Assembly: GCF_900104805.1 (NCBI RefSeq) | Contig: NZ_LT629751.1 | Coordinates: 3,577,001 to 3,641,000 of the forward strand | DNA: 64,000 nucleotides | Origin: Pseudomonas oryzae | GTDB taxonomy: Bacteria > Pseudomonadota > Gammaproteobacteria > Pseudomonadales > Pseudomonadaceae | Reading direction: 5' to 3' | Part shown: positions 14,038 to 25,199 of the stretch, in pieces | Position numbering within the stretch: the first letter of the stretch is position 1 | How the letters are laid out: each line of letters begins with the position of its first letter | Program-made: the position numbers and the translations under genes | Notes under the pieces: generated by a model | Databases searched by the model: none | The model's input: the letters and a program-made list of their open reading frames with translations, nothing else | Told to the model about the DNA's origin: nothing

Positions 14038-15288
14038 TCAGGCACGCATGCGTTGCGCCACGTCAAGGGTTCCGCTCCGCGCCAGCGCGGGCAGGTCGCC
14101 GGACAGCCCCAGCGCCTGGCGCACGAACAGGCCCTTGGCCTCGTGATGGCCGTCCATCAGGCGCAGGCCGGCGTTGCGCAGCCAGCGCAGCGGCAGCCGG
14201 TCGGTCTGGAACAGCCGCTCGAAGCCCTCCATCGCCGCCATCATCGCCAGGTTGTGCGGCATGCGCCGGCGCTCGAAGCGGCCGAGCACGCGCGGGTCGG
14301 CGAGGTTCTCGCCGCGCGCACGGGCGTGCAGCAGCACCTCGGCCAGGGTCGCGGCGTCGAGGAAGCCGAGGTTGACCCCCTGCCCGGCCAGCGGATGGAT
14401 GACGTGGGCGGCGTCGCCGATCAGCGCCAGGCCCGACTCGACGTAACGCTTGGCGTGGCGCTGGCGCAGCGGGATGCACAGGCGCGGATCGACCGCCAGC
14501 ACCGCACCCAGGCGCTGCTCGAAGGCGCGGCCCAGGGCGGCGGCGAAGGCGGCATCGTCCAGCGCCATCAGGCGCTCGGCCTCGGCCGGGGTGCACGACC
14601 AGACGATCGAGCACCAGTGACGGTCGCCGTCGCGCTCGAGCGGCAGGAAGGCCAGCGGGCCGTCGTCGGTGAAGCGCTGCCAGGCGGTGGCCTGGTGAGG
14701 TTTCTCACAACGCACGCTGGTGACGATGGCCTGGTGCAGGTAGTCCCACTCGCGGGTGGCGCAGCCGGCCAGGCGGCGCACCGCCGAGTTGGCACCGTCG
14801 GCGGCGACCAGCAGCGGCGCGCGCAGCTCGCGGCCGTCAGCCAGTTGCAGCAGCCAGCCGCCGGCGGAGCGGCGCAGCTGCTCGAGACGGGCATGGGCCA
14901 GCAGCTCGATGCCGCTGTCCTGCAGGCGCTCGAGCAGGGCGTCCTGCACCACGCGGTTCTCGACGATATGGCCGAGCACCTCGGCGTGCACACTGGCGGC
15001 GGAGAAGTGGATCTGCCCGGTGCCCGAGCCGTCCCACACCTGCATCGCCGTGTAGGGCGTGGCGCGCCGCGCGGCGATGCCGTCCCAGGCGCCCAGGCGG
15101 GCGAGGATGCGCCGGCTGGCCTCGGACAGCGCGCTGACCCGCGGCTCGAAGGCGGCGGCGGGATCGAAGGGCGCCGCGACCAGCGGCCCGCCGTCGACCA
15201 GCTGGATGCGCAGGCCGCTGTCCTCGAGGGCCAGCGCCAGGGTGCTGCCGACCATGCCGGCGCCGACGATGATCAGGTCTGCGTGCAT
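14038..15288 (-). CDS. FAD-dependent ubiquinone hydroxylase (UbiI/VisC type)
   Basis: Class A flavoprotein monooxygenase (416 residues) of the UbiH/UbiF/UbiI/VisC family that hydroxylates the ubiquinone ring. FAD motifs are intact: [14 protein letters not shown] at the N-terminus, [15 protein letters not shown] near residue 170 and [20 protein letters not shown] near residue 285. The ATG at 15288 has an AGGAG site. It lies immediately downstream of ubiH (58 bases) in the pepP-ubiH-ubiI run. Family members differ in the ring carbon they attack (C5, C6 or C1), so assignment to UbiI rather than UbiF rests on context and resemblance. Confidence 0.88.
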   Translation of the reverse strand: MHADLIIVGAGMVGSTLALALEDSGLRIQLVDGGPLVAAPFDPAAAFEPRVSALSEASRRILARLGAWDGIAARRATPYTAMQVWDGSGTGQIHFSAASVHAEVLGHIVENRVVQDALLERLQDSGIELLAHARLEQLRRSAGGWLLQLADGRELRAPLLVAADGANSAVRRLAGCATREWDYLHQAIVTSVRCEKPHQATAWQRFTDDGPLAFLPLERDGDRHWCSIVWSCTPAEAERLMALDDAAFAAALGRAFEQRLGAVLAVDPRLCIPLRQRHAKRYVESGLALIGDAAHVIHPLAGQGVNLGFLDAATLAEVLLHARARGENLADPRVLGRFERRRMPHNLAMMAAMEGFERLFQTDRLPLRWLRNAGLRLMDGHHEAKGLFVRQALGLSGDLPALARSGTLDVAQRMRA

Positions 15289-15346
15289 CTTTGCTCCTCG
15301 CGCCCCGCCGCGGCGGGGCCGGTTCAGAAGGTGGAGGCCGACAGGC

Positions 15347-16549
15347 TCAGGGCCGGGTGCCGAGGCCCATGGCCTGACGGGCGAACCAGCGCTTGCCAGC
15401 CGGCCACAGCTCCAGGCCGAGCAGGCCGAGGCTGCGCGCAACGGCCAGCGGCGCCCGGGCGTTGGAGAACAGCCGGGTGACCTTGTCGGAAAAGCCCACG
15501 GTCAGCTGCTGATCCAGGCGCTGGCCAGCCAGATAGCCCTGCAGCTGGCCCAGATCGCCCAGCCGCGCGCCATCCTGCAGCAGGCTTTGCGCCAGCGCCA
15601 TGACGTCGCGCAACGACAGGTTGTATCCCTGGCCGGCGATCGGGTGCAGGCCGTGGGCGGCGTTGCCGAGCACCACCAGATGGCTGCGCACCTGCTCCTC
15701 GGCCTCGAGCAGCGCCAGCGGGTAGCTGTGCCGCGCGCCGACCCGGACGAAGGCGCCCAGGCGGTAGCCGAAGGCCTGCTGCAGCTCGGCGAGGAAGGCG
15801 CGCTCGTCGAGCGCCGCCAGGCGCGCGGCGTCGGCGTCCGGGCGGGTCCAGACCAGCGCGCAGCGGTTGTCCGGCAGCGGCAGCAGGGCCATCGGCCCGT
15901 CGCTGGTGAAGCGCTCGAAGGCCTCGCCGCCGTGGGGCTGGCTGGGGGTGACGTTGGCGATCAGCGCGGTCTGCCCGTAGGGCGTGCGGCGCACCTGGAT
16001 GCCCAGCTGCTGGCGCAGGTCGGAGCGGCCGCCGTCGGCCAGCACCAAGAGCTCGCAGTCCAGCGGACTGCCGTCGTCGAGGGTCAGGCGGTAGCCGCCG
16101 GCCTGCGCCTGCGCTGCGGCGACCCGCGCCGGGCAGCGCCAGTCGAGGGTGTCGCGGTGCAGCGCCTGCCACAGACAGTGGCCGAGCCAGGCGTTCTCCA
16201 CCACGTAGCCGAGCGCCGGCACGCCTTCTTCTTCGGCGGACAGGCGCGCGGCGGCGAAGCGGCCGCGCTCGGAAACGTGAATGCGGGTGATCGCCTCGGC
16301 GCGCTCGGCGATCGCCGGCCACAGGCCGAGGCGTTCGTAGATCAGCCGGGTGCCCCAGGACAGCGCCGAACAGCGCGCGTCGTAGCTGGGCTGGAAGCCG
16401 TCGCCGGGGGCGTAGGGCTCGATCAGGCTGATCTGCCAGCCGCGCGCCGCGACACCGCCCTGCTGCAGGGCCAGAGCCAGGCTGGCGCCGACCAGGCCGC
16501 CGCCGACGATGGCGATGCGGCCGCTGCCGGCCGGTCCACTGCAGCCCAT
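15347..16549 (-). CDS. ubiH: 2-octaprenyl-6-methoxyphenol hydroxylase
   Basis: FAD monooxygenase of ubiquinone synthesis (400 residues), normally acting at ring C1. It carries GGGLVGASLALAL at the N-terminus, VLADGGRSDLR (DG motif) and VVLGNAAHGLHPIAGQGYNLSLRD. The GN in place of GD in that last motif is the usual UbiH form. It starts four bases after the pepP stop codon, so it is likely translated from the same mRNA, in the conserved ygfB-pepP-ubiH-visC order of gammaproteobacteria. The second hydroxylase follows. Confidence 0.93.
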   Translation of the reverse strand: MGCSGPAGSGRIAIVGGGLVGASLALALQQGGVAARGWQISLIEPYAPGDGFQPSYDARCSALSWGTRLIYERLGLWPAIAERAEAITRIHVSERGRFAAARLSAEEEGVPALGYVVENAWLGHCLWQALHRDTLDWRCPARVAAAQAQAGGYRLTLDDGSPLDCELLVLADGGRSDLRQQLGIQVRRTPYGQTALIANVTPSQPHGGEAFERFTSDGPMALLPLPDNRCALVWTRPDADAARLAALDERAFLAELQQAFGYRLGAFVRVGARHSYPLALLEAEEQVRSHLVVLGNAAHGLHPIAGQGYNLSLRDVMALAQSLLQDGARLGDLGQLQGYLAGQRLDQQLTVGFSDKVTRLFSNARAPLAVARSLGLLGLELWPAGKRWFARQAMGLGTRP

Positions 16550-16553
16550 GGCC

Positions 16554-17888
<1,335 letters not shown>

Positions 17889-17920
17889 GGACGCGCCTCT
17901 CGACGGCTATGCGGTTCGGT

Positions 17921-18484
17921 TCAGTGCAGGGACGGCTTGGCGTCGGCGGCCGGCTTGACCGGCAGGCCGCCGCACTCGCTGAGCAGCAGCAGGGGGGCGA
18001 CGCGCATGTACTCCATCACCTCCATGTAGTCGTTCTCGCCGTCCTCGGATTCCTCCAGCGACTCCTCGATGCGGGCGATGGCGGCCAGATCCTCGAGCAC
18101 CTCGTTGGCGTCAGCGGACAGCTTGCCCTGACGAGCGGTCAGGCCGAAGCCAGCGAGGAAGCCCTGGCACCACTGGCCGAGAGCCCGGGCACGCTCGGCC
18201 AGCGGCGCCTCGTCGGCGGGCAGCAGCAGCACCAGCGACAGCTCGCCGCCTTCCAGGTCGCTCCTGACCATCTCCTGCAGGCCGACGAGCGCCTGACGCA
18301 GACGCTCGTCGGGGGCGGCATCGAGCACTTCGGCGGCGGCCGCCAGCCACAGGTCGGCATCGAAGCCGGCGCCGGCGCAGGTGCGGCCGAGCAGCAGGCC
18401 GTGCAGCTCGGCGGGCGATGCGCTCTGGCCGGCGGCGCTGAGCATGGCGGAAAAGGCGGAATAGGCGGAGGCGGGAAGGCTCAT
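17921..18484 (-). CDS. ygfB: YgfB/UPF0149 family protein
   Basis: A 187-residue acidic, mostly helical cytoplasmic protein of the UPF0149 family. Characteristic segments are [16 protein letters not shown] near residue 30, [11 protein letters not shown] near 105 and the acidic [20 protein letters not shown] tail. It is first of the ygfB-pepP-ubiH-ubiI run. In P. aeruginosa the YgfB homologue has been reported to affect ampDh3 and beta-lactam resistance through the AlpA regulator; whether that holds here is not shown. It is divergent from the TIGR02449-zapA pair. Confidence 0.88.
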   Translation of the reverse strand: MSLPASAYSAFSAMLSAAGQSASPAELHGLLLGRTCAGAGFDADLWLAAAAEVLDAAPDERLRQALVGLQEMVRSDLEGGELSLVLLLPADEAPLAERARALGQWCQGFLAGFGLTARQGKLSADANEVLEDLAAIARIEESLEESEDGENDYMEVMEYMRVAPLLLLSECGGLPVKPAADAKPSLH

Positions 18485-18637
18485 GACGGGACTGGACTAC
18501 CGGAGAAAAGACGGAGGATCGTGGGCCAATCCTAGCACCGGCGCGCCGTTCAAGACCATCTGCGAACCAGATCCGGGCGCCGGGGGTGTGGTTGTGATGT
18601 ATAGTTTCCAGACCTACCCGCGCCTGAGCGACAGCCC

Positions 18638-18847
18638 ATGGAAGACCCCGACCTCGACCTCCTGACGGCCAGGATCGACCAGCTGATCCAGCTCAACGAA
18701 CGGTTGCGCACGGAGAACCGCCGGCTGCGCGACAGCGAGCGCCACTGGCGCGAGGAGCGCGCGCGGCTGGTCGAGCAGAACGAATTGGCCCGGCATACGG
18801 TCGAATCGATGATTTCGCGCCTCAAGGCCCTGGAGCAGGACTCATGA
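18638..18847 (+). CDS. TIGR02449 family coiled-coil protein
   Basis: A 69-residue, almost entirely heptad-patterned protein (LLTARIDQLIQLNERLRTEN, then LRDSERHWREERARLVEQNE) of the TIGR02449 family, which resembles the cell-division protein ZapB. It overlaps zapA by four bases (ATGA), so the two are translationally coupled and probably work together at the division septum; that role is inferred from size, fold and neighbour. A TATAGT box at 18600-18605 could be its promoter. Confidence 0.85.
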   Translation: MEDPDLDLLTARIDQLIQLNERLRTENRRLRDSERHWREERARLVEQNELARHTVESMISRLKALEQDS

Positions 18848-19161
18848 CCCAGCCGCAGACCGTAACCGTGCACATCCTCGACAAGGAATACCCCATCGCC
18901 TGTCCGCCGCAGCAGCGCGCCAATCTGGAAAGCGCCGCGCGCTACGTGGACGGCAAGATGCGCGAGATCCGCAACAGCGGCCGGGTGATCGGCGCCGACC
19001 GCATCGCCGTGCTCGCCGCGCTGAACATCGCCCACGAGCTGCTGCAGCAGCAGAACGCCGGCGAGAGCGGCAGCGGGCAGACCCGCGAGAAGGTCCGCGC
19101 GCTGCTCGACAGGGTAGACCGTGCCCTGCACGAGGAGCCGGCAGACCAACGGCAGGGATGA
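18844..19161 (+). CDS. zapA: cell division protein ZapA
   Basis: Small FtsZ-binding protein (105 residues) that bundles FtsZ filaments. It begins TVTVHILDKEYPIACPPQQRANL, the typical ZapA opening, followed by YVDGKMREIRNSG and the helix ADRIAVLAALNIAHELL that forms the dimer. It overlaps the TIGR02449 gene by four bases. Its stop codon lies at the edge of the 6S RNA promoter, and the zapA-ssrS-ygfA order is the conserved gammaproteobacterial one. Confidence 0.95.
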   Translation: MTQPQTVTVHILDKEYPIACPPQQRANLESAARYVDGKMREIRNSGRVIGADRIAVLAALNIAHELLQQQNAGESGSGQTREKVRALLDRVDRALHEEPADQRQG

Positions 19162-19185
19162 CAAGCGCGGAGATTGCGGTACACT
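19158..19185 (+). promoter_or_regulatory. 6S RNA promoter
   Basis: ATGACA (one mismatch to the consensus -35) at 19158-19163 and TACACT at 19180-19185 are separated by 16 bases, giving a start near 19192-19195 where 6S homology begins. The -35 overlaps the end of zapA. Confidence 0.6.
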
Positions 19186-19193
19186 CTGCCCCA

Positions 19194-19368
19194 AGCTCCC
19201 TGGTGTGTTGGCCAGTCGGTACGTCCCTGAGCCGATTCACTTAACCCGGGGGCTGCACTCTGAAGCCGGTGCGCATGTCCGCCTGACGGAAAGCCTTAAC
19301 GCTTCTTGCAGCCTCCACCTTGAACTTTCGGGTTCAAGGGCCACCCCGACAGCGGCACTTCGGGGAGT
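19194..19368 (+). ncRNA. ssrS: 6S RNA
   Basis: RNA of about 175 nt that mimics an open promoter and sequesters sigma-70 RNA polymerase in stationary phase. The 5' part (CTCCCTGGTGTGTTGGCCAG, TCCCTGAGCCGAT) and the 3' part (GACGGAAAGCCTTAACG, CCTTGAACTTTCGGGTTCAA, CACTTCGGGGAG) match Pseudomonas 6S RNA as I recall it. The ends pair to form the closing stem. It sits between zapA and the 5-formyl-THF cyclo-ligase gene, its standard position, where the long transcript is processed. Exact ends are estimated. Confidence 0.9.
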
Positions 19369-19496
19369 CACTATCCTTCCGGACCTGGCCAGATGCCGGG
19401 TCCGCGGCAGCCACGGCTGCCCTGCCCCGCCACTGTCGCCCGCGATCGCCAGCGGCATCCCGGGCCGGCGACCCCGACCGGAGTGTCAGTCCCGCC

Positions 19497-20156
19497 ATGA
19501 TCCACGCCGACCAGCTGTCCCGTCCCGCGCTGCGCCGCAAGCTGCGCGAATGCCGGCGCGCGCTCAGCCCGCAGCAGCAGCGCCAGGCCGCCCGCGACCT
19601 GTACCGCCAGTTGGCCCAGCATCCGCTGTTCCGCCGCGCCCGCCACATCGCGCTGTACCTGCCCAACGATGGCGAGATCGATCCGTTCCTGCTGCGCCAG
19701 GCCGCCCAGCGGCTCGGCAAGCAGGTGTACCTGCCGCTGCTGGCGCACTGGCCACGTACCCACATGGTGTTCCAGCGTCTGGAAGCCGGCGAGAAGCTGC
19801 GCCGCAACCGTTTCCGCATTCCCGAGCCGCAGCCGCGCCCGGCCCGTCAGCGCCGGCCGTGGGCGCTCGACCTGCTGCTGCTGCCGCTGGTCGGCTTCGA
19901 TGACACGGGTGGCCGCCTGGGCATGGGCGGCGGCTTCTACGACCGCGCGCTGGCCTACCGTCTGCGCCACCGCAACTGGCAGAAACCGGTGCTGCTCGGC
20001 CTGGCGCACGCCTGCCAGCAGGTCGACCGCCTGCCGCTGGAAAGCTGGGATGTGCCGCTGCACGCGACCGTCACCGACCGCGGCTGGCATGCCGGCTGTC
20101 GGCGCGAGGAACTGGAAGAGGCGCGCGCCAGCCGCGCACGCGCGGTCAGGCGCTGA
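19497..20156 (+). CDS. 5-formyltetrahydrofolate cyclo-ligase
   Basis: Enzyme of 219 residues (YgfA/MTHFS family) that converts 5-formyl-THF to 5,10-methenyl-THF using ATP. Motifs include LRRKLRECRRALSP at the start, IALYLPNDGEIDP, and the nucleotide/substrate loop LLLLPLVGFDDTGGRLGMGGGFYD near residue 135. The ATG at 19497 is the first one giving the conserved N-terminus; the ribosome site (GGAG about 14 bases away) is weak, as expected for a gene translated from the 6S read-through transcript. In E. coli this gene influences persister formation. Confidence 0.92.
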   Translation: MIHADQLSRPALRRKLRECRRALSPQQQRQAARDLYRQLAQHPLFRRARHIALYLPNDGEIDPFLLRQAAQRLGKQVYLPLLAHWPRTHMVFQRLEAGEKLRRNRFRIPEPQPRPARQRRPWALDLLLLPLVGFDDTGGRLGMGGGFYDRALAYRLRHRNWQKPVLLGLAHACQQVDRLPLESWDVPLHATVTDRGWHAGCRREELEEARASRARAVRR

Positions 20157-20207
20157 GTCCACACACTCGTCAGCCGGACGGCAGAGCGCGCGGCAAGGAT
20201 CGGGAAA

Positions 20208-20345
20208 TCAGCGCTGCTGGCTGATCGGCGCGGCCGGCAGGTCGCCGGACTTCGGCCACAGGCTCTGCGCGTAGGTGGTGGTGACCACGCCCAGACCGAA
20301 CAGGAACACCAAGACCCACAGCATGTCGGGCTTCTTGCGGTACAT
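20208..20345 (-). CDS. 45-residue single-helix membrane protein
   Basis: A tiny protein with one hydrophobic helix (MLWVLVFLFGLGVVTTTYA, residues 8-26) after a basic N-terminus (MYRKK) and a short proline-rich tail ending SQQR. A purine-rich site (CAGGGGGG) precedes the ATG. It might be an uncleaved membrane anchor or a signal-bearing peptide; the orientation rule predicts the tail outside. I think similar small proteins are conserved in Pseudomonas at this locus, but no function is known. It converges on the cyclo-ligase gene. Confidence 0.6.
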   Translation of the reverse strand: MYRKKPDMLWVLVFLFGLGVVTTTYAQSLWPKSGDLPAAPISQQR

Positions 20346-20551
20346 CGATTGCCCCCCTGAAAAGGCAAGCCTGAGGTGCGAACCGCCGGCGCCTCTGCGG
20401 GCGACCTGACGTACGACTTTCGTCAAGCGGCGCATTCTCCGGCAATGCCGCCTGCCATGCAATTCACTTCCCGCACCGGCGGTCGACAAATCCCCGGCGT
20501 GTCGGCGGACGCACACCCGCGGTGTGAACGCCGCCACGCCGCGGGGTGCAC

Positions 20552-21532
20552 TCAGCCCGGACGCGGCGCGTAGGCGAACACGTCGGCACGCATCTGGTGG
20601 ACATCCATGCCGGCCTCGACCAGCGCGTCCAGCGTGCCATAGACCATCGCCGGCGAGCCGCTGGCGTACACGTGCAGGCCGCGCAGATCGGCGAAGTCCG
20701 CGCACACCGCCTGGTGCAGCAGGCCGCAGCGGCCGCTCCAGCCGTCGTCCGGCTGCGCATCGCTGGCGATCTGATGGAGGAACAGGTTGGGCAACTGCCG
20801 CCACTCCTGCCATACCGGCAGACGGTAGAAGTCCTGCGGGCGACGCACGCCCAAGTACAGGTGCACCGGATGGGCGAAACCGGCGGCGCGGCAGTGCTCG
20901 ATCAGGCTGTGCATCTGCGCCAGCCCGGTGCCGGCGGCGAGCAGCAGCAGCGGCCCGTCGGGCAGCTCGGCCAGGTGACAGTCGCCGAACGGCAGCTGGA
21001 CTCGCGCCAGACCGTCGGCGCGGATGCCGTCGAGCAGCGCGCGGGTGCCCTCGTCGCGGACGAGGATGTGCAGTTCCAGCTCGCGTCCGGCGTGCGGCGC
21101 CGAGGCGATCGAGAAGGCCGCCGGGCGGCCCTCTGCGCGCTCGAGCAGCAGGTACTGGCCGGCGTGGTAGCGCGGCGGCTTGCCGGCCGGCGCACGCAGG
21201 CGGACACGGAACACGTCGCCGCCGACCGCCTCGCAGGCCACCAGCTGGCAGGCCAGCTGGCGCACCGGCAGCTGCCCGGGAGCCAGCACGCCGTCCCAGT
21301 GCAGCACGCAGTCTTCCAGCGGTTCGGCGAGGCAGGTGAACAGCTCGCCATGGTCGAGCTCGGCGCCCTGCTGGCGCACGCGGCCTTCCACCAGCAACGC
21401 GGCGCAGACATGGCAGTTGCCGTTGCGGCAGCTTTGCGGGCAGTCGAAACCGAGGCGGCGCGCGCCTTCGAGGATACGCTCGCCGGGCAGCAGTTCCAGG
21501 CTCAAGCCGGAGGGTTGCAAGGTGATTCGCAT
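20552..21532 (-). CDS. 2Fe-2S ferredoxin/FAD/NAD(P)H flavin reductase
   Basis: A 326-residue oxidoreductase with an N-terminal plant-type 2Fe-2S domain (CPQSCRNGNCHVC plus a later cysteine in LFTCL), then an FAD-binding domain (AAFSIASAPHAGRELELHIL) and an NAD(P)H domain (LLLLAAGTGLAQMHSLIEHC). Such proteins are often named CDP-6-deoxy-delta-3,4-glucoseen reductase, which is probably wrong in function. It overlaps ubiD by one base (TGATG), echoing the E. coli ubiD-fre pair, so it may supply electrons or reduced flavin to ubiquinone synthesis; that is inference. No other sugar-nucleotide genes are nearby. Confidence 0.88.
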   Translation of the reverse strand: MRITLQPSGLSLELLPGERILEGARRLGFDCPQSCRNGNCHVCAALLVEGRVRQQGAELDHGELFTCLAEPLEDCVLHWDGVLAPGQLPVRQLACQLVACEAVGGDVFRVRLRAPAGKPPRYHAGQYLLLERAEGRPAAFSIASAPHAGRELELHILVRDEGTRALLDGIRADGLARVQLPFGDCHLAELPDGPLLLLAAGTGLAQMHSLIEHCRAAGFAHPVHLYLGVRRPQDFYRLPVWQEWRQLPNLFLHQIASDAQPDDGWSGRCGLLHQAVCADFADLRGLHVYASGSPAMVYGTLDALVEAGMDVHQMRADVFAYAPRPG

Positions 21533-22998
21533 CAGTCGATTCCCAAACTGGCCCACAGTTCGTCCACCCGCCTGACCGCCGCCGGGTCGCGCTCGATCGC
21601 CCGGCCCCATTCGCGGTCGGTCTCGCCCGGCCACTTGTGGGTGGCATCCAGACCCATCTTCGAGCCGAGGCCGGACACCGGTGAGGCGAAGTCGAGGTAG
21701 TCGATCGGCGTGTTGTCGATCAGTACCGTGTCGCGCGAAGGGTCCATGCGCGTGGTGATCGCCCAGATCACGTCGTTCCAGTCGCGGGCATCGATGTCGT
21801 CGTCGGTGACGATGACGAACTTGGTGTACATGAACTGGCGCAGGAACGACCACACGCCGAGCATGACGCGCTTGGCGTGGCCGGGATACTGCTTCTTGAT
21901 GGTCACCACCGCCATGCGGTAGGAGCAGCCCTCCGGCGGCAGGTAGAAGTCGACGATCTCCGGGAACTGCTTCTGCAGGATCGGCACGAACACCTCGTTG
22001 AGCGCCACGCCGAGGATCGCCGGCTCGTCCGGCGGACGGCCGGTGTAGGTGCTGTGGTAGATCGGCTCGCGCCTGTGGGTGATGCGCTCGACGGTGAACA
22101 CCGGGAAGCGGTCGACCTCGTTGTAGTAGCCGGTGTGGTCGCCGTAGGGACCTTCGTCGGCCATCTCGCCCGGGTAGATGTGGCCCTCGAGGATGATCTC
22201 GGCGTAGGCCGGCACCTGCAGGTCCGAACCGATCGCCTTGACCAGTTCGGTGCGCGAACCGCGCAGCAGGCCGGCGAAGGCGTACTCGGAGAGGGTGTCC
22301 GGCACCGGGGTCACCGCACCGAGGATGGTCGCCGGGTCGGCGCCGAGCGCCACCGCCACCGGGTACGGCCGCTCCGGGTACTTCTGGCACCACTCGCGAT
22401 AGTCCAGCGCACCGCCGCGGTGGCTGAGCCAGCGCATGATCACCTTGTTGCGGCCGATCACCTGCTGACGGTAGATGCCGAGGTTCTGCCGTTCCTTGTT
22501 CGGCCCCTTGGTGATGGTCAGGCCCCAGGTGATCAGCGGCGCCACGTCGCCCGGCCAGCAGTGCTGCACGGGGATCCTGCCGAGGTCGACGTCGTCGCCC
22601 TCGAGCACCACTTCCTGACAGGGCGCGTCCTTGAGCACCTTGGGCGCCATGCTGATGACCTTCTTGAAGATCGGCAGCTTGGACCAGGCATCCTTGAGGC
22701 CCCGCGGCGGTTCCGGCTCCTTGAGGAAGGCCAGCAGCTTGCCGATCTCGCGCAGCTCGCCGACGTCCGCGGCGCCCATGCCCAGCGCCACCCGCTTCGG
22801 CGTGCCGAACAGGTTGCCGAGCACCGGCATGCTGTGGCCGGTCGGCTGCTCGAACAGCAGCGCCGGCCCCCCCTTGCGCAGGGTGCGGTCGCAGATTTCG
22901 GTCATTTCCAGCACGGGCGAGACGGGCACCCGGATGCGCTTGAGTTCGCCTTGCGCCTCCAGTCCGCGGATGAACTCGCGCAGGTCGCGGTACTGCAT
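21532..22998 (-). CDS. ubiD: 3-octaprenyl-4-hydroxybenzoate decarboxylase
   Basis: Prenylated-FMN-dependent decarboxylase of ubiquinone synthesis, 488 residues as is usual. Recognisable segments are [22 protein letters not shown] at the start, [24 protein letters not shown] and [22 protein letters not shown] (active-site glutamates) and the C-terminal [30 protein letters not shown] at 22998 is preferred over one 11 codons upstream because it gives the conserved N-terminus and has a GAGG site. The flavin reductase gene follows with a one-base overlap. The cofactor enzyme UbiX is not in the window. Confidence 0.96.
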   Translation of the reverse strand: MQYRDLREFIRGLEAQGELKRIRVPVSPVLEMTEICDRTLRKGGPALLFEQPTGHSMPVLGNLFGTPKRVALGMGAADVGELREIGKLLAFLKEPEPPRGLKDAWSKLPIFKKVISMAPKVLKDAPCQEVVLEGDDVDLGRIPVQHCWPGDVAPLITWGLTITKGPNKERQNLGIYRQQVIGRNKVIMRWLSHRGGALDYREWCQKYPERPYPVAVALGADPATILGAVTPVPDTLSEYAFAGLLRGSRTELVKAIGSDLQVPAYAEIILEGHIYPGEMADEGPYGDHTGYYNEVDRFPVFTVERITHRREPIYHSTYTGRPPDEPAILGVALNEVFVPILQKQFPEIVDFYLPPEGCSYRMAVVTIKKQYPGHAKRVMLGVWSFLRQFMYTKFVIVTDDDIDARDWNDVIWAITTRMDPSRDTVLIDNTPIDYLDFASPVSGLGSKMGLDATHKWPGETDREWGRAIERDPAAVRRVDELWASLGID

Positions 22999-23127
22999 GC
23001 TTGAGCCTCGGGAAGATTCGAAGGGGAGCAAGTCTAGCGCCGAACGGCACCGCTCAGAAACCGCGAGAGGCGCCCTGTAGCGGCGAATTCATGCGCCGCG
23101 GCGACCGTGCCACCGGGCAGAAACGAC

Positions 23128-23150
23128 AACGGCCGGAATATCCGGCCGTT
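23128..23150 (-). terminator. terminator after rho
   Basis: A perfect 10-bp inverted repeat (AACGGCCGGA/TCCGGCCGTT) with a 3-base loop lies 22 bases past the rho stop. The minus strand continues GTCGTTTC, a modest T run. Confidence 0.65.
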
Positions 23151-23172
23151 ATGCGACTCCAGCGGGAAGCGC

Positions 23173-24432
<1,260 letters not shown>

Positions 24433-24620
24433 AGGATGAGGTGCAGGTTGGCGAGAGAAGGAAAGCGTTGCGCTTCGGGAGCCAGGCCACGGGAGGCGGC
24501 AGCTTCACGGCGAGAATTCGGGGTGAGATGGCAGCGGCAACGGCATGCAGGGGACAGTCTGATCACGACTGCTGCCCGAATTTAGCACTGCATTCGTCGC
24601 AGAGTCTAGCACGCAGGCAG

Positions 24621-24646
24621 AAAAAACCCCGTCCGGGGACGGGGTT
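24621..24646 (-). terminator. trxA terminator
   Basis: On the minus strand a 10-bp stem AACCCCGTCC/GGACGGGGTT with a 2-base tip runs into six T residues, 15 bases beyond the trxA stop. Strong intrinsic terminator separating trxA from rho. Confidence 0.88.
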
Positions 24647-24661
24647 CTGGGCACATCCGGG

Positions 24662-24988
24662 TCAGATGTTGCTGTCGAGGAAGGCCGCCAGCTGCGACTT
24701 GGACAGGGCGCCGACCTTGGTCGCCTCGACGTTGCCGTTCTTGAACAGCATCAGGGTCGGGATGCCGCGCACGCCGAACTTGGCGGGGGTGCCCTGGTTC
24801 TCGTCGATGTTCAGCTTGCACACCTTGAGCTTGCCCTGGTAGTCCTTGGCGATCTCGTCCAGCACCGGGGCGATCATCTTGCACGGGCCACACCACTCGG
24901 CCCAGTAGTCGACCAGGACCGGGCCGTCGGCCTTGAGCACGTCCTGCTCGAAGCTGGCGTCGGTCACATTGGTGATGAATTCGCTCAT
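24662..24988 (-). CDS. trxA: thioredoxin 1
   Basis: Cytoplasmic disulfide reductase of 108 residues with the active site WCGPC (C33 and C36 in [14 protein letters not shown]) and the cis-proline loop [11 protein letters not shown]. Start ATG 24988 gives [18 protein letters not shown] and has a GGAGA site; in-frame starts further upstream would add an unrelated leader. The trxA-rho order and divergent ppx are as in P. aeruginosa. Confidence 0.97.
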   Translation of the reverse strand: MSEFITNVTDASFEQDVLKADGPVLVDYWAEWCGPCKMIAPVLDEIAKDYQGKLKVCKLNIDENQGTPAKFGVRGIPTLMLFKNGNVEATKVGALSKSQLAAFLDSNI

Positions 24989-25199
24989 GGGGGGTCTCCG
25001 TGCTGCGGATGCGAAAAAAGGATGGGCCATGATAGCCCCACTCGCCCGCGACCGGAAGGCGCAGGCGATTGGCATTGGCTATGGCACGCCGCGGCGGCGT
25101 CTATGGCCGGGGGGGGGGTGCGCTTGACTACTGTCACCTGCGCCGGTCGCTATTGCTCTATCATGGCAGGATTCCGCCGTTTCACCGCGAGACCGCCCC

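Noticed and set aside
24433-24620. Small leader peptide or attenuator before rho
   Set aside because: Short frames exist but none has a convincing ribosome site, and no hairpin stands out.
25130-25150. Pho box before ppx (CTGTCAC half-site)
   Set aside because: The second repeat at the required 11-base spacing is absent.
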